A stretch of 64,000 nucleotides of DNA from Vitis vinifera. Its lineage: Eukaryota; Streptophyta; Magnoliopsida; Vitales; Vitaceae. Each line of letters opens with the position of its first letter. Position 1 is the stretch's first letter. Shown in pieces: positions 10,101 to 27,300 of this stretch. The position numbers were made by a program, and so were the translations under genes. The notes below the pieces were generated by a model. It had not been told where the DNA came from. It was given only the letters and a program-made list of their open reading frames with translations, and ran no database searches. The stretch covers positions 757,001-821,000 of the forward strand of contig NC_081818.1 in assembly GCF_030704535.1 (NCBI RefSeq). Direction: 5' to 3'.

Positions 10101-13100
10101 ATATTGGGTCCAAGAGAGCAAACCTAGACCTCCTTATCTTTACAAGATGCTAAATTAGACCAAGCCTTATCCATGTTCATGTTCATAAAATAAGGTGCGG
10201 GGGAAACTAAGAGTAAGGCCTAATTGGGCTATTGTTTTTAGTTACAAGCATGGGAGATTGAATCTTGTTGAATTTTGTTGAATTTTGTGCCATGACACTC
10301 CTAACAGGCAAAGATTCTCTTCCCAAAGTAAACAGACAGCATTAATTGAGGGACTGATTCCATCCCATCGCTTCCAGTCCATCTACCAAACTACCAAGTA
10401 AAGAAGGTATAGATATCTCTCCAATAGAGGATACAGAACAAATCTGTAAACTCTCATCATCTCATTTCCTCTTGAAAGATGATATGCTTAGGAAAAATAG
10501 AAACGCTAGAAAAACAATATTTTGGGTTTATTAGATCATTACCGAATAGTGGTGTATTTGTCGAATGCTTGTGCCAGGTCTGCAGAGCTTCACACATTCC
10601 TTGTTTGTCTCTAAGATAAGATCATAAAGTTCCCTCTGCAATTTATGCATCAAAGCTATTAGCCTCAGTTAATAGGGGCACATACCAAATGGCAGGAACC
10701 GTCATATTTAACATGACAAAATTTCCTGAAAATTCAGATCCTTAAGAAGATTTTAGGAGCTATGATGAAAGTTGGAGCACATGAGAACAATAGGGGATGA
10801 AAAGTTGATGGTTTGTAATCAATAGAAGCCATAATGCAATAAGGTAAAGAATTGACATGGAACAAACTTTACAAGTATTGATAGAAGTTCCAAAATTTAT
10901 AGATAACCGGGGAACTTTTTCAGTAATAAGATTGTGGGAGAACATAAAGCAATTAAAGGGCATACTTGGGCTGCAGAAAAGAAGCCACAGGGTGGCCATG
11001 TACGAGTAAGATCACTAAGATATCCATGCAACTCACATCCAATGTCCATCAAAACAAGGTCCCCGTCTTTAACCTGTATATATAAATTATAAAATTGTTT
11101 ATAAAAATGGATCCTCTCTAGTAAATGTAATTACAGATGAAAAAAAATGTATCAGCATACGATATAAATGAACTTACCTTCTGATCATTTCGAGAATAAT
11201 GTATGACGCTAGCATTAGGGCCACCACCAACCACAGGGTTGAATCTAGTAAAGGGGAAAGGCACAAATCATAAGCCTTCAGGAATATCTAAGCATGCAAT
11301 TAATTATCGCAGAATTCAATTATTCAGGTTCTGGAGCACATCAAGTGGGTTGCAAAAACAAAACAAATCTCCCATTCACGGGCACAAAACCATTAAAAAG
11401 GAAAATGCTTACGCCATTCTTTGGGCCCCTCGCATTTTGCACTCATATTCAACCTTAGCCGATAGCATACTCTCATAAGGATATGTTTTCGAGTGAAACA
11501 TTGTCTGCAAAAGAGCCTATTCAACAGAAAAATAAATAATTAGTATTGCTATTTCAGCAAGATATATCCAATAAAATTTCACATTTATGCATGTATACAA
11601 AGGTGCAGGATCACTGTGGAGAACAATTTGAACAAGAACTAGGATCTTGATGTTGTGAGAAATATTTTTCTTTGAGATCTGAATTCCTGTAGATGGACAA
11701 ACTTGGAACCAAGATCCTACGAAAAGAAAGGCTAAGGATCATTTGAGATCATTTCCATCAGATAAGGGGTCATTGTACAAAATTTTCTTAAAAGTAACAT
11801 CCAAAGTTCTTATATATCTATGGGAGAAGAGATCAAGTCAAAAGGAAATCACTAATCTGATCATATGTTACTTAGGAACCAGAATGAGCTTGACCTTGAA
11901 GGTTTCAAAGCTCAACAAGCTACAAAATCCACTTTTAGTAGGAACATTTTGAATATCTTAACTACTAAAGAAGTAACTTCTATGGTGGGAGGGGGGGCAT
12001 GCTAAAACCAAAATATGAACTGCCAGTTTGAATGCTCAATATTCTACACCCATCTCCTTTCAAAATACAATTTCTGATTATCTGGTTTGAGTATGGCATC
12101 AAATGATGCTATTATTTCTTCCTATACAAAAGTAGAAAGCAGGTTGTCAAGAAATTAAGACTTTTTCCTGGGGAAAGCCAACTCAACAGCACTCTGTTGG
12201 CCCAACTTTTTGCTTTTCATAAAAAATGGATTACCTTAACTAGACTAGCCGCAAAAGTAAAAAAAATCAGGACAGACAAATTATATTACCAAAAAAAAAA
12301 AAGTTATATAGTGTTATCTCTTTCTATCGTTAAATCTTAGTCTCTGTATGCATATCTCGCTAGTTACTGCCTCATCAAAAGGCCAAAATTTGTTGACAAG
12401 AACATCACAAGGCATAGTTAGAAATTCATGGGTGGCCATTGCACCAAGGCAAGAATTCAACAGCTGAGTTCAATGAAAATAGTTTGCAGTAATTTAGACA
12501 TGGGAATACCTGGCAAGCAATCGATGCAGACTCTCTCAATAACTTCAGCTCTGCCGGTGATTTTACCCACCGCAATTCATGAGTGTATACAGAAAGATCT
12601 TTTACTTTGCCACTGTAAGCAGCCTTTTGAAAGGCCTCCATTTCCATATAAGTTGGTATGGCTGTCTTCACATTGTGAACCAATTTGGAGGATCTTCCCA
12701 TCATGCCAGGAAGAATCTGCAGCAATCAATACAAAAATAAGCAAAAGACTAGCATAAGACAGGTATATGAGCAGCATTAAAGCTTTTTTTTTTCTCTTTT
12801 GTGTGTTGAGTTTTATGACAGAATAAAGAACCATAGTTAAAAAAAATTTCTGTCATGACAACTTGACAGCTTCTGTTTGATATTTACCAAACCAAACCCC
12901 ATGGCATAATTAGAGCTAGTGGGTGATGCCCTACATTGCCGAACACATTTTAAGGCAGATGTAAAAACAAGAAGAAGAAGATGATGGCTGCAATAGAGCT
13001 TCAATCTCTTGTAGTTTTCTCTCGAGAATGTTCCCCCCATGTGTATCCCATATCACAAGACACCAGAAAAGGATCTGTCTGTAAATTATAGGGTTACTAA

Positions 13101-14945
13101 CGGTATGGCAGAACAGATTTGTCCAGACATAGCACTTGTTAAAACTAAGGCAGTATTTAGTAGTTATTCAGAGGCAATATCTACAGTATAAAAGGTCAAC
13201 AGAATGTTTCCCTGCATGGATACAGTAGTTTATGTGCAGATTGACAAAACTTTCCAGTTAGTGCCATAACCGAAGGAAAAGGTAGCCAACTCACCTCTTT
13301 TAATTTACTCATTGGATATGCTTTTTCAGCTTTGAATGTGTCCAAAGCTGTGTCAACTCCCGCAATCTGCCCTTGCCAAATAACATCCTAAACAATCGAT
13401 ATATAATTAGCCATAACTCCTATAACTGTGTACAACTTAAATGCTAGATAACATCATTAACAGAGTATTAAGAATCCATCATACAAGTGTGGGCATACAT
13501 GAGGGTGTGATTCCGGCATGAACATGCATAGGCCACACTCATGACCTAAAACTGCTATGCCACCAGGTTGCTGACAGCCAGTAAGATATGAATAATCAGC
13601 ATCTTGTCGAAAAGTGTAAGGCACCACATCTGTCATCATCTTTACAGGAGCAGATGCAACGATGGCTAAACTGTTCTCAGGAAGAAGCTCCAACAATCTT
13701 TTTCTCCTTGAGACATATTCTTCGCTAGTTATGCCAGGTGTGATCTCCCCTTCATTTAGTAACTACAGAACCACACGACAATAATTTTATTAAATTAAAA
13801 ATAAAATGACTTCCGACTTTAATTAAAAGCACAGAGGTATATCCCTTATGTCAAGGCAATAGTGACACTAATTATTTTTCTGATTTTTCCCGTAGATGTA
13901 CCCAAATAAATCCAGTTATTTAAAGGCTAATCGCATGAAAACAGTTTGATTAACTCCTTACAGTGATTTTTGTTTGAAAAAAACTTTTCTGTTTCTGAAA
14001 ACAGGGGAAAATGAAAAGTCTGAATATAACACTTAGGCATTGAATTTTTGGAAAATCGTTTTCTTGAGATTTCTCTCAAAAAATAGCCCAATACGGGAAA
14101 CTACAAAACAATTTATAAGTCTTGTTGAAGAAAAATGAAACAAACAGAAAGCACACATCCTCAGAACTTCCAAATTATTTGAAACCCGAATCTACTAGGC
14201 ATTCATCTGCCTTCCTGCATTCCTACAATTAGCCAATAATATGCAGTGATATGCTTGCTAATATGTTTTGTTTAGAAAAAAGAAAGAAAAAATTAGGTTA
14301 ATCAGAATTACACATTGGATATAAAGTTAACAGTACCTGAGGGTGAGATGCAGGGGTTGGCTGCCCTGCATCCACGATATTTTTTGAACAATACCCGCAT
14401 CTTCCAACTCCCTGTAAAACCCGAATTCATGAAATATCATAACTCATCTTTATCAAAAACCAACTGGGCATTCCATAAAAACTAAAAATTAATCAAAATC
14501 TACCCAAATTACCACTTTCAATGAGAATGTTGGAACCACTAGAACTCTACTTTACAAATAACTTCATTTCATCATTATCCAAAACAACTAAAACCCAATA
14601 TGAACAAAACCTAAAGACGAGAGATAAAGTGAAATTGGGAACAAAAGACAAAAGAAGAGGAGCAAAAAAAATTTCTTATTAAATCCCGAGAACTGTTTTT
14701 TGAAAATACCCTTTTCAAATATCCATAAAATCCATCAAAATTAGATCAAATGCTGCATGAAAGTTCATAAAGTTACAAACTTTAACGTGGATACAGCTAT
14801 CTATTAACTTAATTACCAGTTTAGAATCCAAAAATTCACCCCAAAAAAAATACAGAAGAGCACAAAATAGAATGCTTTCTGAAAAAGAGTACTGTACTTG
14901 TATGAATGAGCTCCTTTGCAGAAGTTTTCTTCGGAGAATCTGCAT
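7169..14945 (-). CDS. ICP55: Intermediate cleaving peptidase 55 (mitochondrial M24B aminopeptidase P-like)
   Basis: Fourteen exons on the minus strand: 14945-14898, 14411-14337, 13762-13499, 13387-13295, 12716-12510, 11516-11413, 11244-11178, 11073-10966, 10635-10543, 9867-9771, 9626-9556, 8537-8482, 7490-7430, 7285-7169. They total 1461 nt (486 residues), close to the Arabidopsis length as remembered. The start MQILRRKLLQRSSF is an Arg-rich presequence. The N-terminal aminopeptidase P domain shows 'VPYTFRQDADYSYLTGCQQP'. The five M24 metal ligands are present: D296 and D307 ('LMDIGCELHGYLSDLTRTW'), H387 ('GHYLGMDVHD'), E414 ('IEPGIYIPS') and E437 ('RIEDEVLIT'). Family role: removes one residue from precursors after the matrix processing peptidase, stabilising imported proteins. 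It is followed by the TrhO-hydrolase gene upstream in the same orientation. Confidence 0.95.
7870..9440. repeat. Dispersed repeat cluster in ICP55 introns
   Basis: Several copies of one repeat family lie in the introns between exons 11 and 13. Shared phrases include 'GGGGGGTGTTGGAG', 'TAGTTTAAGCTTTT', 'CTTAACATGGT' and 'CTGGTTAACTGGAGGTC'. Two tandem copies lie at about 7880-8200. Two more in 8940-9260 repeat 'CTTTATTTCCCCCARTTAAT' and 'CAATGTTAGGAAAATTTGT', and a fragment lies at about 9350-9440. A further copy lies at 39430-39545. The structure suggests pieces of an LTR or TRIM-type element; the ends were not defined. A C-rich/G-poor tract lies at about 9268-9297. Confidence 0.6.
8608..8830. 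mobile_element. LINE-type 3' tail fragment (tentative)
   Basis: A run of T, then 'ATGAGTAAGAGATTGTATTA' occurs twice in a row (about 8617-8650 and 8646-8680), followed by 'CACACAAAAGTACACC' and 'GGGGGTATACAAAG'. This resembles the reverse-complemented 3' ends of plant L1 LINEs, like the 'GTATATAGGGCGTATACAAG' phrase at the LINE end near 24860. It lies in the ICP55 intron between exons 11 and 12. No target duplication was found. Confidence 0.45.
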
Positions 14946-15046
14946 TTCCTCTGTTTTTCCGGGTGGACTCTCTTCATGATCGACTCTGTTTTTATAGTGT
15001 CAAGAATCCCTTTATCGGTCAAGTTTCCTGGATGTCTCAAATTCTC

Positions 15047-15090
15047 AGTTTAGGGTTTTAGGCCTTTTGGGCTTCTGTTGGCCCAAACTT
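15047..15090 (-). promoter_or_regulatory. Telobox-like and site II-like promoter motifs upstream of ICP55
   Basis: About 105-145 bp upstream of the ICP55 ATG, read on the plus strand, are 'TAGGGTTTTAGG' (telobox-like), 'TTGGGCTT' and 'TTGGCCCAAAC' (site II-like TGGGCY elements). In plants this pairing is typical of nuclear genes for mitochondrial and translation-related proteins. The motif match is direct; the regulatory role is inferred. Confidence 0.5.
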
Positions 15091-15761
15091 TTTAAGGACC
15101 TAAGTAGAAAATTTTGTTATTGTGTAGATTATATTTATTTACGACATTGGATGAGAAAAACTCTTTATTATTTGTAATGAAACATAATTATCCAGCTTAA
15201 AAAACATAATCTATAAATTTTGAACTAAAAAATTTTATTTGAAGAATTAAGATGTTTTTAAATATTTTTTTATATAGTATGATAAAAAGACAATTGAAAA
15301 TATAAATAACACTTTAAAAAATACATAATTGAGACCTGTTTTTTGAAAATATTACCCAATATACCCTTGTTTTTTGGAACACAATTTTTGTTTGGAAACG
15401 TGATTATGAAAAACGACATAAAATTATTTCTAAGAACCTGTCTCCAAAGGTAATTGTTGGAAAAAAAAAAAAGAAGCAGAGTATAATTCCAGAAATAAAT
15501 ACTTTTACAAGGCCTCATGAGAGATTATACTCCAAATATTTCAAAATTTTGTTCTGTTTTGGAAGACAAACTGGAGAACAACTGTACTGCAGAGCCAAGA
15601 CCAAGACAAGGGTGATTCATGGCATCAGGCAGCAAAGAATGTGAGCCAGAAATCTAGAGGTTGTAGTAGTCTCATGGAAAGCATTGGGGTGGTGAATCTC
15701 AGAGGCTTGAGCCTTGAGATTCAAAGATGAAGAACAATACTGGAATTCTGAAATGGGATTA

Positions 15762-20374
<4,613 letters not shown>

Positions 20375-21365
20375 TGCAGAGAGCTTTTTCCTCTGCAATC
20401 AACAAAACCGTAAAAACTAAAAACCCTAATCTGGTGAGTCTTCTCAGATTCTCTACGCTTCCATTCCAAACGGTTCAGCCCATGGAGGGAAGTCAATTGA
20501 CCGTTTTGCCCCCTTATTAATAATGTATTTATTTTATTTCTGTAATTTTGAATATTTTATAGAAATATCGCTACAGTATTTCACCAATATTTTAACTATT
20601 TTCTTCCACAGATGTCATATAAATATATATTTTTAAAAAAAATTAATATAATATATATACCACTTTTATTATTTTCCAAAATCTTTTATTCGAACTAAAA
20701 TTTTCATAATTTTTTTTTTTCAAAAATTTTCATCAATATTGATATTTTCAGAAAATCAAAACACGAATATTTTCAAAAAATTATCACAAATAGAAGAATT
20801 TATTATATAAGTTAAAATAAAACTTATATTTTTAAGCCATAAACTCTTTAAGCAAAATTAGTCAAATAGACGAGAAAAAAAAAAAAAAAAAAAGGACTCT
20901 TATTAAGCTTAAAATAGGGTTTTTATTCTTTAGAAGTCAATACCTTAGTGTTTTACCCAAAATTCCAAATCCATGCCGTTAACGGCATACCTACATGACA
21001 CATGACATTTTCTTCCACACTAGGAATCATGCAGGAAAGTAAAAGCCTAATTCTCAGTTGATGAAGTTCAACTTGAGTCTACAAAGGTGAGTAGTAATCC
21101 AAGATAAAAGCCAATCACAAGAACAATTTCTTTTTATCATGAAAATATAGAAGTACATATAAAGATAAAAACCACAAGTTGAAAACCTTTTTGCTTCTAA
21201 TAAATTCGTAGACAAATTAAGCCTATGTGCCAGACCAAAAACCCTGACCCTTGGCAATGAGGAAAATCTGAAGCACGTCTACAAATTCTTTTCATTTCAA
21301 CCAGAAAAGTGAAGAAGAAGAAGAAGCCTACAAAGACTAGAAAATTGAGACTCAGAAACCCGGCT
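20375..21365. other. Promoter/spacer between the rhodanese-hydrolase gene and importin alpha
   Basis: The first 150 bp contain the 5' UTR and promoter of the minus-strand rhodanese-hydrolase gene. The rest is very AT-rich, with an A-run near 20876-20894, and then the 3' UTR of importin alpha. No gene is supported in it. Confidence 0.6.
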
Positions 21366-24300
21366 TCAACCAAATTTAAAGCCACCTGGAGGAAGGTTGG
21401 GCTGGCTACTTCCAAAACCGAATCCCTGTTGATTTCCATCCCCATCCTGGACATTCTGGACTTCCTCGTCTTCCTCTGCCCAGTATCTCTCCAAAAGCTT
21501 TACAGACTTCTCATATATCTCATTGTTGTCGTGGGTCTGCAGCAGCTCAATCTTATCCAAGCCATCACACTCATCAATCATTTGTGCGTAAAGATTGATT
21601 CCACCATTCTTTCCCGATTCTTTGTCAGCCTCACCCACCTTCAGAATGTTCTCAAGGCCCTCGAGGCATACTGTCACAATCCTTGGGTCTGGACACATTA
21701 GAAGATCGCACAGGGGCTTTATGCAACCTTGGCTCACTAAAAACCTGCAAGAACATGTATACAATACCAGTTATCTCATTGAGTGGCAAAGGGCATTGTA
21801 TACTGAAAAAATGCATATAGAGAAGCTCAAGGTAATGAAGCTTACAGGCAAAAGAATAGTGCATTCTTATAAGCTAGAAACATTTTGGTCTTAATTCAGC
21901 TTAGACATGGAAATAACAAAAAATGGATGACTGAATCACTGAACAAGAAGATACATCCCAAATGGTCATTCCCATATTTGTAAAATGATACTGCACTTGG
22001 TTGGATGCATTGTTTTGCAAAATATAGCGTGAATTCAACATATGGATTCTTTTTTCTTTTTTGATAGGCACTACATAATTCATGGCATGGGTACACATAT
22101 AAACAAAACACCAAATGGGGCAAACCCACATGCATAGGAGGTAATCAAGTTGCACCCAACATATAGGGCAAAAGAAAGGGGGGGGGGGAACAGTAGAGGC
22201 AGAGAAACCAAGAACCCGTCTAGCTATCAATGAACTCCTAAAAAGCAGCATTCTTCTAATATGATGAAAGAAACAGGAAATTTTTTTACTTATTCAAGCA
22301 GGACCCACTAAATTTAGCTCTTCTCAGAACTTATTAAGATAAACTGCGGTTCTCATAAACAAAAATTAACATCATGATGTTTGCCATTGTTCCAAAGAGT
22401 CGAGGACAGCCCAGCAGTCGACCATTATGATCAGAAGTTTTGGAGTTGGTATTTATAATTATATGATTTATCCACATGTAAATATTTACAAAATGGCAAC
22501 TGGGGAAAGTGAAAGAAAGAAAATGGGGCAAAAGGAAAGAATAACAGGACATGGATCTGATGGTCCATGCATCACTAGATTCAGTTATATATAACCAAAA
22601 TAGAGAATGAAAAAGGTTATACAGCAAAGAGAATGAAGAGAACATACTGAATCTGCTCATGAGAGCCTCCAGACGTGGCATTTGAGATACCCCAAGCAGC
22701 CTCCTTTTTGATGTCAAACTCCGCATGTTGAAGTAGGTTTACAAGAGGGAGGATGATATTAGCCTCAATAACAGCCTGTTTCACAGAGATGTAGAAGAAA
22801 ATAATTAAAACAATTGCACCAAGTAAAGTTCCCTGGGACTTGGTTTGAATTTTTATTTTTTTTTATTTATATCAGAAACAAAAGATATATATTGATTATG
22901 AAAAATATATAAGAGAAGGAGGAGTGGTCCTCCCCACAAAATATAGACTATACAAGGAGAACTGTATATAAAGGTATAGACCGCTTAAGGATACACAAAG
23001 GTAACATCTCCTCAAAACTGGACTCGACTCCTCTCATTGTTATCCACCCTCATTGAATTACAAACCGAAGGCCAGCTGAGTTGAATAACATTGAGTGGAA
23101 TGCCTTTAACGGTACAAGAGGCCCACAAGGAGGAAGTAGTAGAAGTGAACTAGTTCCCACAACATCTCTTCCATTCTCCACTTCTCCTCAAAGATCCTAG
23201 TATTTCTCTCTTGCAAGTCATTTCATAGTAGAAAAACTATTTCTAAATTGGCTATCACAATATCGTCAATAGAATCCAGAATCTAGATTGTTGTAATGGG
23301 ACCTAAATTTCTTCTCTACCAGTATTCTTGTTTTCCCAAGTCTTTCATTATTTTAGATACCCTCCACAAGATCAAAGAGAAGTTGTTTCCACCAATCCAT
23401 CATAAAGAGAAGCATACACACCGCTATAGCAGTTGATATTTGCAATCAATTCACATTATAGCTTTCGATAGCAGAAAGTTCTATCAGCAACAAAAGGAGC
23501 CTATGGCAATCCTTGCCAAAGAATGGATATAAAACAAGAGTGCCTTCACACAAAAACAGCAACAGTGATGCATGGGCTTCCCTAAAGGCATAACAGATGC
23601 TGGAACTTGCTCTGAGATCTCGAAGAATATTTTAGACTATATTAGCAGAAATACTGAAATTACTTCGAAAAAGTTTACCAATGTAACAACCAAACAAGTT
23701 TACACAAACTCAAAAGGGGTTTAATTTTCAGTTGTTAATGAGGCAACAGTAGTAACACAAACTTTCCATAAGAAACTATTTCAGTTCAAAATAAAAGAAT
23801 TCTTATCAAGAAAACAAGCATCTCTAAAATGAATAAACAAAGTTCATTCTCAACAACTATTCATTCCCATCAATATAATAAACTGTAAGTTATCTTTTCA
23901 CGATAGTGATGGTTGAAGCAACCAGGGATGAAACCAAAAAGAAATGATTCCAGTATTTCAGCTGAGCAGTAGGCAACATATATAGAGTTTGAAACTTCAC
24001 AATTTTCATCAAAAACATAGTCTACAAAGAAACCTATACCTGTATTTGACCTTTGTTCCCAGCAGTGATATTTGAGATTGTCCAACAAGCTTCTTTCTTG
24101 ATGCTTTTTTTGTGATTTTGCGTAAGAAGTTGATAGAGACAAGGGAGCACTTGGTTGTCAATTACAAACTGAAACAAAAATGATAGATTATTTTGTCACT
24201 AAGAGGAAAAGAACAACCTTGCATACATGCACAAATACACGACATATAAGAGAGAGAGAGAGAGAGAGAGAGAGGAGAACAAAATATCTTAGCATTATTC

Positions 24301-27300
24301 TCAAATAATGTCTTTGTTAGTATTACTGTTTCCCTTCCCATTCATACTTAGAGAAATCAGCCATTTTCTAACTCAATATATACTGCCCAAGTAACCTAAG
24401 CCAGAAAAGAGGTATTACATCATTTCTTTAGGTTCTGGCTGTGAATTATTGCTTAAACCATTAGATTTTTTGCACATCTTTTGCACCAATACACCCTTTG
24501 GTATCAATCAAAATCATGTGAATTAGTGAACAAAATATTACTGATCAAAAGGTTACTTAGGATATTATAACACCATTGCCTATTTCTGATAATAGAGTCG
24601 TCGAGAGGATCTAGTGCTTTCTGTCCAGCTAAGTATATGTTTTGAGCTACTAGTGTTCAGAAACAAATCTTACAAAGGGCCTCAAAATGGTACGCAACAT
24701 AAAGTGATAGGTTTATGATTTTCTAATTTTATTCATAGAAACTTTTTGAATTTCACTTAGAAACCAGCAAAATTTTCTTAATTTCTGAAAAAGGTCTTAA
24801 TTTTATTTTTTTTGATAAGCAAACACAATTCATTAAAAGAAAAGACTGAAAAGCCCCAACGTATATAGGGCGTATACAAGGCAACAAAGGCCAAACAAGC
24901 AAAAAGCGAAAAAAACAAACCTCCCCTTAACTGGAGGCAAACCACTCCAGGAAATCTATAAGGGAAAGCGGCCCCTCTACCATATACAATTTAGCCCAAT
25001 CCCAGAAATTACAAACAAAAGAATATTTAAACCTCTGAATTGCTAAACCCCCCCCCCCCCCTAAAGGCTAATCTATTCCTTTCCTTCCAAACCATCCAAA
25101 AAATGAATAACGGAATGGAATTCCATAATTTTTTCCTTTTTTTCCCCACAAAAGCACCCCCCCAACTATATAAAACTCCTTTACAGTATTAGGGAACACC
25201 CACTTGACCCCAACTAAACCCAACACTAAGTCCCAAAGCACTCTAGCCACTGTACAATGAATAAGTAAATGATCCACACTTTCCGCTTCGCAAGCACACA
25301 AAAAACACCGATTAGGTAGCTGCCAGCCTCTCTTTTGTAGCCTATCAAGAGTCAAGATCTTTTAGCATTGTTGCTTCATTGAATTACAGTTTTGAATCAA
25401 GTTATAGGATATTTGAGTTTTTCAAATTTTCTTTTCAGCTATATCTTTTAGAACAAATTCCTCTCACCAAGCAATGGAAGAAATTTTTCATTTCTACCCC
25501 ATGAAAGAGTCATGTTAACCCAAAAGGTTCCTTCTAACTGAAGAAAGCATCACCTAAACTACTACAAAGAGAGAAAGTATCAATTGTCACAAAATACTTG
25601 CTTTGGAACAATGGAGAAGCAAGGTATTTGATGTTTACTCCTCACCTCTGCACAAATAACACCTTTTTTTTTTTTTTGATAGGTAATCTGCACAAATAAC
25701 ACCTATTCATCAAATTTCAACCACTTCTTTTGAGTTGATCAAGAGTTAGAATTTTGCCCCAAATCGTTTCCAAGCAAAGAAAGCAACCCTTGATGGTGCC
25801 CATATGGTCCACACTACACTTCTTGGGAAGGCTCTCAATCTTCCCTAGTCAAGGATGGAAAGAGGGATTTGACAGAAAAGATGCCACTCTTGGATTCATT
25901 CCATCTCGGTTTGTCCTCTTCTTCCCTATTAATTGAGAATGATTGCCATTTCTGGAAGAGAATCTTCACTTCCTCAAACTCCTAACCATTAAACGACCTT
26001 GAAAAGCGGGAGCTCCAACCACCCCCTTCCCTAACCTGCTCCCGCACTTCCTCTACCCATATCTATCTTTGTTAGAAGCAAAAGAGAATAGTTTGGGAAG
26101 GCTTCTTCCAAGGGTAAATCCTCACACCATAAGTCTTTCCAGAATTTAATCCTCCTCTTTTTCCTAACTGAAAAGCTAGACTTGCTTTTTATACCCTCCC
26201 ACTTGTTTTTATGGCTTTCCACACCTCCACTCCATATCCTCCTCTCACCCTTCTCAAACACTACTCCCCTTTCCCCTTCTTCGAACTTCTCTATTATGAT
26301 TTGTTTCTATAAGAACTCCCCTTTAGTAACAAATTTCCAATTCCGATTACCAAGCAAAACCTCATTTAAAGTTCAAAGATTGTGAGCCTTGAATTAACCT
26401 TTCTCATAATGACAAAAAAGGATATGAAATAAATTGGAAGGCTTGATAAAGTGCTTTTGATTAGCGTAAGACCCCCCCCCCCCCCCCCCCCCCCCCCACA
26501 CACCCCAACAAAAAGGTATTACGAGGCTCCCAAAGGGAGACCCAAATAGGTAGAGGGCAACTCCCCTATTCTACACTTCAACATTGAGGTTGATTTCTCC
26601 ACATTAGCTACATCCCAATAGGAATTACCTCACTCTTATCCAAATTAATTTTAAGCCAGATATTGTCTCAAACCACATAAAAACCCAACTCAAATAACTC
26701 AGTTGATCATGATTGGCATCATAAAGAATCATAGTGTCATCAACAAACAAAATGTGAGACACATCCATCTCCTCCCCACTTCTTCTACCACTTTAAAAGC
26801 CCTTGACTAAGAGCCTCCTTGGCTCTAGCCAACATCTAACTAAGTACCTCCATTGCCAAGATGAAAAGACAAGAAGAGAGGGATCGCCTTGCCTTGGTCC
26901 CTTAGAGCTCTAAAAAAAACCAGACAGAGTTCCATTAACAAGAACAGAAAAGCTTGCCAAGGAAATACACCATTTTATCTAACCAGTCCACTTTTTTCCA
27001 AGCCCCATTTCAAGACCGCAATTAAGAAGTCTTAGTTAACATGATCATAGGTATTCTCAGTGTTCATCTTTAAAATAACCCCCCAAATTATTGTTCTTTA
27101 ATCTTGAGTCAATGGCTCCATTAGCAATAAGAATGGCATCCAAATATATATGCCTTCTACAAAAGCATGTTGATAATTAGAACCCACCTTTCCCACCATA
27201 TTTTTAAGTTTGTTCGTCAACACTTTAGCTAAGAGCTTGTAGTGGGTTTGAAGTCTTTCAAATCTTCTGCACCACTTTTTTTTAGGGACCAATACCAAGA

